A DNA stretch of 64,000 nt from Thelonectria olida. Taxonomy: Eukaryota; Ascomycota; Sordariomycetes; Hypocreales; Nectriaceae. The stretch covers positions 1,364,001 through 1,428,000 of the forward strand of contig JAGPYM010000001.1 in NCBI GenBank assembly GCA_020736575.1, written 5' to 3'. The notes under the pieces were generated by a model. The model did not search any database and was not told the origin of the DNA. It worked only from the letters and a program-made list of their open reading frames with translations. Each line of letters starts with the position of its first letter. Positions within the stretch are counted from its first letter, which is position 1. Below are positions 22,917 to 33,300 of this stretch, one piece after another. A program made the position numbers and the translations under genes.

Positions 22917-22944
22917 TTTTGCTGCAGTTTTGCTGCAGTTTTGC
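22917..22944. repeat. TTTTGCTGCAG tandem repeat
   Basis: Two full 11-base units (TTTTGCTGCAG) and a partial third, in a T-rich stretch just behind the tRNA gene that also holds CATTTTTG repeats (22861-22880). Confidence 0.6.
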
Positions 22945-23212
22945 GGTTGTTGTTGAGTGCCGAGTCTGGCCGAGATTAATCCGGAGACAGCACATGGACG
23001 AAAACTGAAAAGTGGAGATGCCGATGGCCAATCACGATAAGGACCAACATCGCGTGTAAGTGCAAGTCGAAGGAAGTACCATGAGTAAGTACAACGAAGA
23101 ATATCACTCAGAAGAGACTCAATAAACAACAGTCACAAGATGGGAAATGGTTTCGTTTCATCCAGATTCTGTTCAATCAGAAGACCCAGGTCCTGCCCCT
23201 CACGCAGCTGCT
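22945..23212. other. Short intergenic stretch
   Basis: No gene seen; it is the 3' flank of the small Cys-rich ORF. Confidence 0.4.
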
Positions 23213-23443
23213 TCATTTCCTCCTTGTCCGAGTCTCCAAGCAAATCCAATTGTTGCACAGAAACGGCAAGTATTGGCCGATGATTTTCGACTTGTTGTCA
23301 TAGTTGCATTCAGCCTTGCTCGGTGGAGACAACCCCCTGGCCTCGGCTTTGTTATATGCCGCTCTATATCCAGCGCATTGCTGGTATCCCACGAAGCGCC
23401 CAAATCCGCACAGTTCGCATTGCCTCTTAAGTTGAGTGCACAT
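23213..23443 (-). CDS. Small cysteine-rich hypothetical protein
   Basis: An intact 76-codon frame from ATG (23443) to TGA with seven cysteines at residues 2, 9, 12, 23, 46, 63 and 68. CELC at 9-12 looks like a zinc-knuckle half. The middle reads as a folded basic segment (YQQCAGYRAAY) and the end is basic (TRTRRK). There is no signal peptide. The Cys2-x6-Cys-x2-Cys-x10-Cys start is repeated exactly in the unrelated-looking protein at 28791-29726. Function unknown; I do not recognise a named family. It could also be an exon of a longer gene. Support is only the composition, the cysteine pattern and the continuous frame. Confidence 0.5.
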   Translation of the reverse strand: MCTQLKRQCELCGFGRFVGYQQCAGYRAAYNKAEARGLSPPSKAECNYDNKSKIIGQYLPFLCNNWICLETRTRRK

Positions 23444-23861
23444 GGTGAGCTATTGTCGAGTCAAGAACGTTGTGTGTGTGTGTTTGTACATGTAAATGGT
23501 TGATGAGCGGTTTCTGATGGTAGATGTTAAATGAGGAGAGTAAGTGAGCACGAGAAGCCGAATTAAATACCCCTTGACACTGCATTGTTTGTTCATCGAA
23601 CAATGACCGAAATACGCTTTCTTTCTACTCTTAACCATGCCTCGAATGCGCTGCGAGTACTCGTGACTATGCCATGTTCAACAAAGCGTCACTAGGAACA
23701 GCCCCTTAGACGCTGAAGAACAAAGAGGCCACCATGAGACGGACAACTATTTCGCCGAAATCCTCGCCAATGGATGCTGGATATCACATGATATGCGAGC
23801 GCAAGACGTCGCGCCAGTATAGTAACCTTTCTCCGAATTGCCCCCTCCTCTACCAAGAAAC
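23444..23861. other. Intergenic
   Basis: A GT microsatellite lies near 23470-23482. The rest is the upstream flank of the small Cys-rich ORF and the 3' flank of the aldolase gene. Confidence 0.5.
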
Positions 23862-24851
23862 CTAGCCAGATGCCGCCAACTTGGCCTCGACCTCTACCAG
23901 CTCCGAGAACTCAGCCAACTGTGACCCGAGCCCACTCCCGCCGAGAGAAGTACATGGCTTTCGAGGCTGCCCCCCATAGCCATAGTAGTGCTGCAACACC
24001 GCCTTAACAGCCACGAAGCCTCCCTTGATGGCAGCCCAATCGCCGCGGGCCACGACCTCCTGTAGCGTACGAGCTTGCTCCCAGCGGCCCTCTCTCCACA
24101 GATTCATCAGCTGCACGCACGTCCTGGGGGCTATGTTTGCTGTACCGCCGATGATGCCGTGGCCGCCGACTGCGAGCGTCTGGATGGTGAAGTCGACGCT
24201 CCCGCCAAACGTCCGGAAGGGCACTTCCTTTGTTCCAGCCACTACTCTGGCGAGCTTGCCCGTGTTCCCGCAGGTCAGCTTGACTCCTGCAATGTTGGGG
24301 TGCTTTGACAGGGTGAGGATGCTATCCGAGTCCAGGTCTAGACCTGCGCAGGCACCGGGGAAGTTGTATATCAACACGGGAATCGGACTCGCGTCGGCAA
24401 CTGTGCGGAAATGCTCCATTATTAGATCCGTCGTGAGCAGGCTGCCGTAGTATGCAGGTGGCAATACAAGGGCATGGCTCGCGCCCGAGGTTGCAGCTTC
24501 TTTGCAGAGTAGGATTGTCTCTCTTGTGGATTGTGCGCCACATCCTGCGATCAAAGGGAGGTGAGACTTCCCAGAGATGTCGAGTGCAGATCGAGTGGCT
24601 TTGGTAATGGCTGAACGCTCACTATGATCGAGATGGACGGCCTCGCCATTGGATCCGTGTGTCACTAGGCCAGCTATGCCAGTCTGTGCAAGTCGAATTG
24701 CGTGGGCTCTTGTTGTCTCAATGTCAATATTGTCCTCAGGTGTAAAGAAGGCAACTGTTGGGACGTAAATGCCGTCGACTAAATGGGGATTTGGTGGCCG
24801 AGGAGGATGGACAGTGTTCCCGTTCACCTTGACCCCTACAGAGACGGTCAT
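23862..24851 (-). CDS. DHDPS-family aldolase (DapA / 2-keto-3-deoxy sugar acid aldolase-like)
   Basis: Class I aldolase of the dihydrodipicolinate synthase superfamily, 329 residues, a single (beta/alpha)8 barrel. K191 in AGVKLTCGN is the Schiff-base lysine, Y162 in VLIYNFPG the partner tyrosine, and GSNGE at 66-70 the pyruvate-carboxylate loop (GTTGE in DHDPS). Fungi make lysine by the aminoadipate route, so lysine synthesis is unlikely; fungal relatives include the 2-keto-3-deoxy-L-galactonate aldolase of pectin (galacturonate) breakdown and 4-hydroxy-2-oxoglutarate aldolase. The KLTCGN segment favours the former group, but substrate is inference. No intron. The ATG at 24851 is the first in frame; the frame is open upstream only from a TTG. 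It is divergent from the DUF7726-type gene across 1.3 kb. Confidence 0.88.
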   Translation of the reverse strand: MTVSVGVKVNGNTVHPPRPPNPHLVDGIYVPTVAFFTPEDNIDIETTRAHAIRLAQTGIAGLVTHGSNGEAVHLDHSERSAITKATRSALDISGKSHLPLIAGCGAQSTRETILLCKEAATSGASHALVLPPAYYGSLLTTDLIMEHFRTVADASPIPVLIYNFPGACAGLDLDSDSILTLSKHPNIAGVKLTCGNTGKLARVVAGTKEVPFRTFGGSVDFTIQTLAVGGHGIIGGTANIAPRTCVQLMNLWREGRWEQARTLQEVVARGDWAAIKGGFVAVKAVLQHYYGYGGQPRKPCTSLGGSGLGSQLAEFSELVEVEAKLAASG

Positions 24852-26182
24852 GGTGGTGAGATGGCTACTGATCTGTGCACTATATGAGATGCAAGCAAGT
24901 GACAAGGGAGTCAACTGAGCACACGGGATATATCTCTGCTCGAAGCAGACTGGCGGGTAACAGAGGCCGTCTTATAATCTGTTTCTCCCGTCCGTCGGGA
25001 TAAGAATCTCCGAAGGCAACGGGCCAAGCAACAGCGAGACGTCCAATCAAGCACCTCGAAAGTAACCATGGCCCAGGGATTCCGGGGCTTCAAGCGGAAA
25101 CATCGAACGGCATTTCGATCAGCTGGCTTCTGTCAGACATGGAACCCCCACGACCTTTGTACAACCATCTCTGAATCCCCCACGCAGACGGTTGCAACTC
25201 ATCCAGGCCTCAAGCGAGTCATGCCACGAAGCTCCACAGCTCCACCAGGACTGCGTTGCGAGGCAGATCCACAAGGACGCATCGAGGATTGGCAGTTGTG
25301 AGGAGAGACATGGCAAGCGTCGATGCCGACGCAACGGTTACCGTAAGCGTTGGGACTTGTTAGCTGGGCTTCTCCGTGGCTTTGTAATCCGATACCTGTG
25401 ACTTGGTTTGGTCTCTTGGATAGTTCAACTCCATGCGGGATAGGATGGGGATTGTCGATGAAGCTGACAACCGAGATTGAAGCAAAGGCGACAATTCTGT
25501 TACCTAAGCGTAGAATTAGAGTGACAAGTGTTCTGTGGTCATCGGATGCATGGCCATGTCAGCCAGACTTGGATTCTCGGCTCCTGGTGGAATATTATTT
25601 CCACAGTTGAGTTTGGTGTTTCCAATCGGAGGGCTCAGGAATGCTCAACCCCTCAGTGTTAGTTCCACTCTCATGTACCCCGGACCACATGGGATGCAGA
25701 GAGGCGCATTCGAGGCCGCATATATATATGCGGGGGCATATTTGATCCACAAGGAATTATTCCCGGAGATGTATGGGGTTGAGCTTTGGAATTTGGCTCT
25801 GGGGCCTTGTGTTATTTCTTTGTTTCTTTGAGTTTGCGCGGAGGGAGACAACCGCTGATGTCAAGCCCCGGGAGGCCCAACGCGAGGTCCGGGCCGGAGC
25901 CCCGCTTTAGGCCGATGGACGCCGGGGCTAAATACGGAGGCTAACAAAGTGACAAGTTCTTAGCGATGACATAATTGGGAGGTACCTGTTGCTACTTGTA
26001 CCCCGCGCCCAGAGAGACGCGTCGGGTATCAATTCATTCGCGTCGACATCACAACAAGAGAGTTGAGTTAGTGAGGAGGAAAAGGCTTTTTTACCTTTCA
26101 TGCCACCATTCGTAGCCACCCATCTTGATCCGTCTGACTTACCCCTTATTCTCCCGTTTTTTTTAATTGATTGATTGACGTC
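24852..26182. other. Divergent intergenic region, aldolase and DUF7726-type gene
   Basis: No exon recognised. It contains a TATATATATG stretch near 25720 and a GC-rich patch around 25860-25930. It should hold promoters for both genes. Confidence 0.45.
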
Positions 26183-27337
26183 ATGGCAGACTCTGGCTGG
26201 TCGTGGTCCCCCAGCCGTGCGCTCAGGTCGTTTAACTTACCCAGCATCTCCAATCTCAATCTTCCTCCTCCCGTTCCTCAGACAAAGCCGCAGACCGCTG
26301 TGCCCCTGGTCTTGACTCCCATCTTCAATTCCTCGTCTGTCCCTCTTCCGCCAATGAGTGCAGCAGCAGCAGCAGCAAATCCTCCTCCTCCTCCTCCGCC
26401 GGCGTCCAAGGCTGCTGCTGCCACTACCGCCACTGCTACCGCCACTGCTACCGCCACCACCAAGCCACCAGCAGCAACCTCCAGAAAGCGCAAGTCGGAT
26501 GCCAATGATGTCGCGGACAAGGAAAACCTCTTCCCCTCAGACGTCGAGTCAATCGACTCTGACGATGACCGTCTCAGCGAGATGACCGACTCGTGCAACC
26601 AGGTCCGTCGCAAGATCCGCAACTGGACCGAGTCCGGCGCCATGAAGGTCGGCGAGTTCCAAAAGGCCATTGGCGTCAGCTCCAAGGGCTACGGCTCCTT
26701 CATGAACCGCACCGGCGCCTGGGACGGCCAGGGCTGCGACACCTACTCCAAGGCGCACACCTTCTTCAAGCGCCGCGAGCTGCAGGGCCTCCCCCTCAAG
26801 GCCCCCAAGCCCAAGAAGGCCAAGACGGCCGACGCGCCCGCGGGGAAGAAGGCCGCCGCCGCAAAGGCCGCCGACCTGTTTGACGTGGCCGGCGTCACCC
26901 TGCCCCGCGAGGCCCAGCAGGCCGTCCCCGTCTACGACACGTGCGACGAGGTGCGCAAGAAGACGCGAGCGTTCCTGGCCAAGGACGGCGTCACGCAGGC
27001 CGCCTTTGTGCGCGAGATCTCAAAGACGTTTACCGACGGCACCACCAGCGTGTCGCCCGCCAACCTGCGCTACTTCATGGGCCGCAAGGGGCCGCTCGAC
27101 GGCAACACCAACGTGTCCTTCTACGCCGGCTACGTCTTCTTCGAGAAGCAGCGCCTCAAGGCCAACAAGCCCAAGACCAAGTTCCGCGAGGAGATGGAAA
27201 AGGCCCACGGCCCCAAGGGCGTCGACACGGAACACAGCCCCAACGGCTACATTACTCTCCTCGATGGCGAGAGTGCCCACATTGACAAGTACGGAAAGTG
27301 CCAGATTGTCAGCGCCGGCGGGAGAAAACGATTTTAG
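26183..27337 (+). CDS. Tandem DUF7726-type protein, probable nuclear
   Basis: A 384-residue protein with two copies of one domain: about residues 136-205 (starting DSCNQVRRKIRNW) and 252-330 (starting DTCDEVRKKTRAF). Each copy has C-x2-V-R-x-K, a helix-turn-helix-like middle and a GR/RTGxxDG then YxxxxxFFxxxRL ending. I believe this is the fungal domain called DUF7726; its function is unknown, and the fold looks like a small helical (lambda-repressor-like) DNA- or protein-binding unit. Before the repeats lie Ala, Pro and Ala-Thr runs encoded by CAG/CCG-type microsatellites, then a KRKSD nuclear-signal-like stretch and an acidic patch. Between the repeats is a Lys/Ala-rich linker. From about 26590 to 27250 third positions are almost all G or C, unlike the neighbours. 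The start is ATG 26183. Confidence 0.8.
   Translation: MADSGWSWSPSRALRSFNLPSISNLNLPPPVPQTKPQTAVPLVLTPIFNSSSVPLPPMSAAAAAANPPPPPPPASKAAAATTATATATATATTKPPAATSRKRKSDANDVADKENLFPSDVESIDSDDDRLSEMTDSCNQVRRKIRNWTESGAMKVGEFQKAIGVSSKGYGSFMNRTGAWDGQGCDTYSKAHTFFKRRELQGLPLKAPKPKKAKTADAPAGKKAAAAKAADLFDVAGVTLPREAQQAVPVYDTCDEVRKKTRAFLAKDGVTQAAFVREISKTFTDGTTSVSPANLRYFMGRKGPLDGNTNVSFYAGYVFFEKQRLKANKPKTKFREEMEKAHGPKGVDTEHSPNGYITLLDGESAHIDKYGKCQIVSAGGRKRF
26424..26460 (+). repeat. 12-base tandem repeat inside coding sequence
   Basis: Units close to CTACCGCCACTG repeat about three times and encode an alternating Ala-Thr run; a GCA/CAG run lies just before (26358-26380, poly-Ala). Confidence 0.65.
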
Positions 27338-27975
27338 ATGGACGGATGGATTGATCATGACTGATTGGGGTTTTGGGCCTTGGGCAAGGCACATGGCGGA
27401 AAAATGGATGCAGCAGGGTTGCCCGTCTCGTTAGACGGAGGCATTTGGAACATATGGGAATTTCGGATACGGCCCGATTTATGTTTGTTCGAGGACTTGT
27501 ATGTGCGTGTACTACTTTTGTTTCTTCTCTTGCTATCCTTTTGCTTTGACACTTTGTTCATAACTTGCGGAAGGATTCTGTAGGATATACTCTCATGTGT
27601 TTCACTGTTATTCACACAGACACAGGCCCCGTCTATTGTCGAGGTGCCTTTGCAGTTGGTCAACCTCCGTATTCATACTGCAGACCTAGCAGCCTTCCTT
27701 CTGTCCTTGTTAGGCACAATCCCAAAGCTCTCTGCACTCAGGGGAATGGCCTCGCAAATCTCCCTTCTTGACGTTCTCCAGCCGAGAACCTGTCTGCCAG
27801 CCGTGACTCCAAAACCAAACCAAATACACAAACCAAAACCAAATCAAATCGAAACCAAAGAAAATCTCTTCACAAGAAAAAACCAAACTCTCAACCATGT
27901 GTCGTTTCGTGACGACGGGTATCTTGCAGTGATGCGGCCTTCTGAACTCCAAACCAAACTGAACCGTGCAAGTGG

Positions 27976-28001
27976 AAAAAAAAAAAAAAAAAAAAAAAAA
28001 A
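27976..28001. repeat. Poly-A tract (26 A)
   Basis: Uninterrupted A run, followed by TTAAAG. No retro-element body precedes it, so a processed-insertion origin is not supported. Confidence 0.8.
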
Positions 28002-28235
28002 TTAAAGGATTAAGATCAAGATTGAATTCCAATCATCCATGAAGTCGCAAGGAGAAAAGCATTGTTGTTGGCGCCCGAGTCAGAAAGTGGTTGTGAACTC
28101 GGCGAGGCTGATGTGAGTGGATGCATCGCATACGCCACACTCTTGAGTGTATTGTATCCGGAAGAGAGGCCTTGAAGTTCTCCTGAATCTCACTTTGCTC
28201 GTTCGAAGGTTCTTGCGCCGCCAATGTCCGCCGGT

Positions 28236-28418
28236 TCATGAATCGCAATTCGGGATCCTGTACTCGCCACGACATCCCGCATTCTCCGTCTCCGCGTTCT
28301 CCCAGTCCTTCCGCTTGGTATGCACTGCCCAATACTGCGCGAAGGACGTAATGGAGACCCCAAGGAGTCCGATGGCAGTTGTCCACTAGCCCCATACTAT
28401 TTGGACTTCAGCAGCCAT
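28236..28418 (-). pseudogene. Small membrane-type ORF with in-frame TAG
   Basis: The ATG at 28418 sits in a strong fungal start context (CACCACCATGGCT). Ten codons follow, then TAG at 28386-28388, then 49 open codons to TGA. The downstream part starts WTTAIGLLGVSITSFAQYW, a plausible single membrane helix, followed by a charged tail. This is the shape of a small mitochondrial or ER membrane protein. It may be a nonsense-mutated gene, a gene with an undetected intron, a gene whose TAG is edited, or chance. I do not recognise the family. Confidence 0.3.
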
Positions 28419-28790
28419 GGTGGTGAGTTTCGGGTGGATACATATGTTGGTTGTTGCTGGTAATGTTTAATGAGAACCTGGGGCAGAGCGAAATTCTGCG
28501 TGGTTTGACCTTTGCGAAGCCATGTCCGGCACAGCGTGGATGAACGTAAGGTATTACAGGCAGATATATGCAATATAGGAAACGGACAAAAAAGTATATC
28601 GCATCGGAGGTGATCAAGCCACAGGTCGTGGGTAGATATGCTTGTATAGGATCATGTCGGAATCGTGCCCTTGGGAGAGACCACTTCTTCGCCCAAGTCC
28701 GATCTGTTCCGTTTGGAAGATAGAACTAACTAATTGGCGATTAGTTCTGTTCTTTAAAGGCGATAAGAAGAGACAACGAACGGGGAGCAC

Positions 28791-29726
28791 TTAGTGCTTA
28801 AACATGTTAGAAACCTTGCTTCGGATCGCACTCAAGCTCGGTGCAGACCAGAACCTTTTGTTCTTGGCTTCCTGGCTCTTGAGATGGCGACCCAGAGACT
28901 CTGCAGCCGTATACTTGGGCTCATTGCAAATCTCCACGCGGGTGACCCAGTCGCGGACAAGAGGAGCGCCGTGGCTGTACAGCGTGAGCAGGGCGTTTCC
29001 CTTGGTGAGGTAGGGTGCAGTCGGCTTGACACGTCGGAAGGTTTCCATGCGGCGAGGACGGCTGAAGACAGGCACAACAGTTGACTTGGTAGAGAGCTCT
29101 GATGTTTCGTCGATGAGCATCTCAACAGCAGAAGCACCGTAGAAGATCTTCCTGTGACGGTTGATGGCGCTCTGAGAAAGGGGACCTTGGAATCTGTGCC
29201 GTCGTTGAGACATGGGAGCTGGATGTTGTCGGCCATAGAATCGAACTCCGAGAGACTGTCCACGACGAGGTTGATCATAGATGCCGCACTCATCGTCCGC
29301 ACTATCCTCGAACGCGGACTCGACATCTCGACGAGCCATCTCCATGAAAGACACAGGTTTCTTCAGGGGCGCATAGTAAGCCCGAGAGCAGAACTGCTCG
29401 ACAAAGTTGTCGTTGCGCTGAGCGTCGAACTCTTCGGCGGCGAGCTGACGCGCCCGACGGATCTCGTCGTTTTCGTAGTTGGCAAAGTCTTTCACGACGG
29501 TTGCGAACCAAGAGATGCACCGGTCGTTGTCCTCGCAGCCGTAGAGAACAGGAACATCCTTGACGGTGAGGTCGTTGTTGCTGCAGTCCTCTGGATCGGG
29601 GAGGGCGTCGGGACCTCCTGTGAAGACGAGGAACTTGGCCGTCACCTGGAAGCTCACGCAGTACTCCCAGTAGTGGCCCTGGGGGTTGGCGCAGTGGCAG
29701 CATCGAGGCTGGACTTTCTGGCACAT
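28791..29726 (-). CDS. Hypothetical protein with N-terminal Cys motif
   Basis: A 311-residue protein of unknown function. The N-terminus has cysteines at residues 2, 9, 10, 12 and 23 with His 11 and 18, a possible small zinc site. Cys 2, 9, 12 and 23 have exactly the spacing found in the small protein at 23213-23443. The rest is mixed charged sequence with a basic middle (QPRRGQ, RQHPAPMSQRRHR) and a basic, Lys-rich C-terminus; no signal peptide or membrane segment. The start is the ATG at 29726; the frame stays open to 29828 but without ATG. A TATATAAT-type element (29763-29770) lies about 40 bases upstream, so the leader would be very short. No intron is evident. Confidence 0.6.
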   Translation of the reverse strand: MCQKVQPRCCHCANPQGHYWEYCVSFQVTAKFLVFTGGPDALPDPEDCSNNDLTVKDVPVLYGCEDNDRCISWFATVVKDFANYENDEIRRARQLAAEEFDAQRNDNFVEQFCSRAYYAPLKKPVSFMEMARRDVESAFEDSADDECGIYDQPRRGQSLGVRFYGRQHPAPMSQRRHRFQGPLSQSAINRHRKIFYGASAVEMLIDETSELSTKSTVVPVFSRPRRMETFRRVKPTAPYLTKGNALLTLYSHGAPLVRDWVTRVEICNEPKYTAAESLGRHLKSQEAKNKRFWSAPSLSAIRSKVSNMFKH

Positions 29727-29762
29727 TTTGAATGAGCGAGAAGGTTGTGTTGGAGTGAGGGG

Positions 29763-29770
29763 GTATATAA
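29763..29770 (-). promoter_or_regulatory. TATA-like element
   Basis: On the minus strand the sequence ATTATATACC sits about 40 bases before the ATG of the 311-residue hypothetical protein, a workable distance for a TATA box with a short leader. Confidence 0.4.
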
Positions 29771-30389
29771 TCAAGAGATGAATCAAGGAAGAAGGTGTTG
29801 TGATGGGTATAGGCGTTGTCGGTGACAAAGTTGGTTGGCGAGTTAGGAGAATGTTGTGAACAGAGGAAGCGAACTCGAAGGAAAGGCTGAGCGGGAAGGA
29901 AGGGACGAAACCACAAACGAGGTCTCAAGCTCAAGAGTAACGTGTGTCCGTAGGAATGGCAGACTGACAGCCAGAGAAGCGAATGGACGGGGTGGTTGAC
30001 ACTTCCAGCCAGCTGGCAGACAGTCCCGAGGAGCAAACACCACGAGCACCGCCAACCAACTAAAAGAGATATGCTGAACCAACTACAAGGCATTGATGGC
30101 GGACTTGTGTCTTATATCTACAGCTAAAGATCAAGTCTATTAGGGGACGAACACAACTAACCCCTTAATGAAAGGCAAGGCCTCGCTGAACATGCAGCTT
30201 GTTCTGCTATCATGAAGCATTATGAAGCGAGCACTTATGCAACGCTCAAAGGATGCAAGGCCTTTATACACAGACGCCCCCAAGCTCAAAAGTCTTGAAC
30301 ACTGAACAATAGCTTTGTTGAAATTTTAACCCCGGACTACATCTAATCAAAACGCCATGCCATGGATCGGACCTTGTTTATCTACAACC
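29771..30389. other. Intergenic
   Basis: Upstream region of the 311-residue protein gene and 3' flank of the Kre33 gene. No exon recognised. Confidence 0.5.
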
Positions 30390-33300
30390 TCACGCAGCCT
30401 TCTTTGTCTTCTTTGCCTTTTTCCGCTTGTCGCCGAATGCCTCTTCGTATACCTCGCCGGCCGTCTGGCCTACCTTTCTCTTGGCCTTGCTCGACTTGAC
30501 GCTGACCATGCTCGCCGACTTGCCCTTCTTGGAAGCGCCCAGCACCTGCTTCTCCGCTTCCTCCCACGCAGGAGCATCTCCCTCGATCTCATATCTGCCA
30601 CATGGTTAGTTGACCTGAGCTAATTGTGAGAGTTCTACAGTGCAACTTACTGGTCAAGGGGCAAAGAGTCGATGAGTTCTCTTTGCTTCTTCTTCAGCTC
30701 CCGAAGCGCCTCGTCACCACCCTCCTCGAGCTCTTCGTCGAGAGTAGTAGCGAGAGGAGCGAACCGATCATCAACAACCTCATCGTCATGCACGCCGCTG
30801 GCATCTTCACGAGTAACGCCGAGCCTCTCAGCCTTGGGCAGCTCCTCATCGACAGCAGCGGTAACAAGAGTGGCAAAGTGTGAAGTCACCTTGCGGAGGA
30901 TCTTGATAAACATGGCCAGAAGCTGGGATGAGGGCAGGCCGAGTTCTTGCGACACCGTCTCAACGTCCTTGTGCTGCAGACCGATGGCGAGAAGAATAGC
31001 CTGCTGGACACCACTCAAGTGGATGTCAGACTTCAGACGGCCAGTGAAGTAGAGGTTGGCAATGGTCGGGACCAGGTCAAGAACAACATGGTAGTCGAGC
31101 ATATTGTTAGAATACGATTCGAGTCGCTTCAGATCGAAAGGAGACATGAGTCTATCCAGGTCCGCCTTGGACAGACGCTGAACTTCAGTCGAGTCGAGCT
31201 GGGCACCCCGGTTTGCTGACTCGTCGATGCTCAGAGCATTGACGGGAGCGAAGTGTCTGAACTGGTATGAAAGCAGGGACAAAAATCGCTTGTGGAAATC
31301 TCGCGAGAAAGCACCCAGCCAGCTGCTGTCGTCGGCGTTCTCCAGCGGCCTGAGCATGACACAGGTATGTTCGCCCGTCAAATCGTTGGCCGTCTGACGA
31401 AGGTAGACAGGAGAGAAGGAGGCGCGTTTCCAGAACTTGTGAAGGGGTTGAGTCAAACCGTAGCTTACACCAATGTAGTCGAGGCGCTCATGCTTCTTCT
31501 CAGAGAGCTTGGAAAAGAGAGGAGGCATTTTGTTGATATCGCGCACCTTGATATCGTCATCAAGCAGAGAGGCACCGGCCAATTCACCATCAGCGGCCTG
31601 ATTCACAGTCTCGTCCATAATCTGGTCCTCATCCTCGGACAAATTGGCAAATCGGCCCTCATAGTAGTCGGTGAGCAGCTCAAGCGCCTTGGTACCATAG
31701 CCCATTGAGACGTATTCAGGGTTTGTGGCAATTCGCACAACTCGGGCGCCAGACAAAGAAGCGAAATCCTCGTCCTGGAACTGCTGGCTAACGAGCCAGG
31801 GAATCAAATCACCGTTTGGCCTTTGTCCTCGACTTAGGCTGTTCAACACACTTTGTCGGCTGATCTTTCCTTCCAACGACACCTGAATTACGCAAAGAGG
31901 CTCTGGTAGCCTCGTGCTGTCCTCGGCGACAGGAGGGACTAGAACAAACAACTCATGTGCCGGGGCATCGCTCATGAGCTGCAAGTCATCAGGAGAATTC
32001 TTGTAGTGGCTGGCGACGTAGAGAGCCACCATTTGCTGCAAGAACTTTTCCGAGACAGGATGGAAGGAAAAGAGGGTATCACGGTTGACGTTTAGAAGCT
32101 GACATTGGGAAGGATCAGGGCATCCCTTGATGCTCGATTTCGACTTGGGGAGGGTAGCATCGAGACAGAGAAGGGTGTTGAGCCACTTCTCAACTGCATC
32201 GCCCTGGGCATATCGAATGGGCTCGGAGAGCGTAATCTCGCGCAACTTTCGGCCAGCCTGGAAGTCCTCGGTCTTGGAGGCCCTGCCGGTAGATCTATCG
32301 GCAATCTCCGTGTCTTCGCCAGTGGAAGAGGCAGAGCGAGACTGTTCTCTCAATTGCTTGATCAGCTTCAGTGAAAGAGATCGGCCAGTACCCTCGTAAC
32401 CGTTGATGGTGGACGACATGAAGACCAAGTAGGGTCCCATCAGCTTTCGTACCACAGGTAGAGGAATAGCAGCGGCCTCATCGATAACCAACAACTCGGC
32501 TTGTCCCAAAACGTGGGCGTCTTGAGGACGAATGTACTGAATAGTCTGTCGATGCTGTCGGTGGATGTTGACACGGACAATGGCCTTGTTAAAGTCGGGG
32601 TTGGTGCTCTGGATAATCGAGTAATCGGCGTGATCGGCGTAGCCAAGAGAGTCAAAGCCCTTGAAGATGAACTCAAAGAGGGTCTTCAAGTTTTCGGGAG
32701 AGGGGGAAGTGATGAAGATGTTGCTATATCCGTACGCAACCGCGGCTGCAACCGCAACACCCATGGCCGCAGACTTTCCTCGACCACGACCAGCAGTGAG
32801 GGCAACCGTACTTCGAAGCGTCTTCTCGGCGATCGCATCAGTGAACGTAAGGAGCGCCTTGGCTTGATCCACCGTCTTGGCGAGGGAGATCAAGGATCCC
32901 ACGGGTTGTCGGTCCTCGTTGTCTTCCTTGATGGAGTTGAGCTCAAGTTGAGCAGGGGTACTGGGCTGATCTAGATCGGGAGGAGGCAGAGCCTTGGTTG
33001 CCTTGCCGCCAGAAATAGGGAGCACGTTCATTTCATCGTCAATGACCAGACATGAGTCGCAGCTACCCAGCGACAGAATGAAGCGCTCGTTGAACCGCGC
33101 AACCACGTCATCATGGGCCTCAGTCCTGTATCTGGAGTGGACGTCCATGGAAAGATTGTAGAGCTGCTTCAAGCTGTTCATTCCCTTGAGCAATAGCACC
33201 ACCATACCACCACCCTCGACTGTCTCGATCGTTCGCGCAAGGATATTGGGAGTGATGGCCTCAAAGTCTTGCAAGATGCACATGCCGAATGTTTGACCCA

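Larger units (their letters stand above)
27338..28790. other. Intergenic, with possible small minus-strand ORF
   Basis: Contains the 3' flank of the DUF7726-type gene, an AAACCAAA-rich tract near 27810-27890, a 26-base A run (27976-28001), and a small minus-strand frame at 28236-28418 listed separately. No other exon recognised. Confidence 0.5.

Noticed and set aside
27976..28001. Poly-A run as the end of a retrotransposed copy
   Set aside because: No coding remnant or target-site duplication is seen next to it.
29302..30093. 263-codon minus-strand frame overlapping the 311-residue protein
   Set aside because: It runs in another frame of that gene, with Arg/Ser-rich shadow composition in its downstream half.
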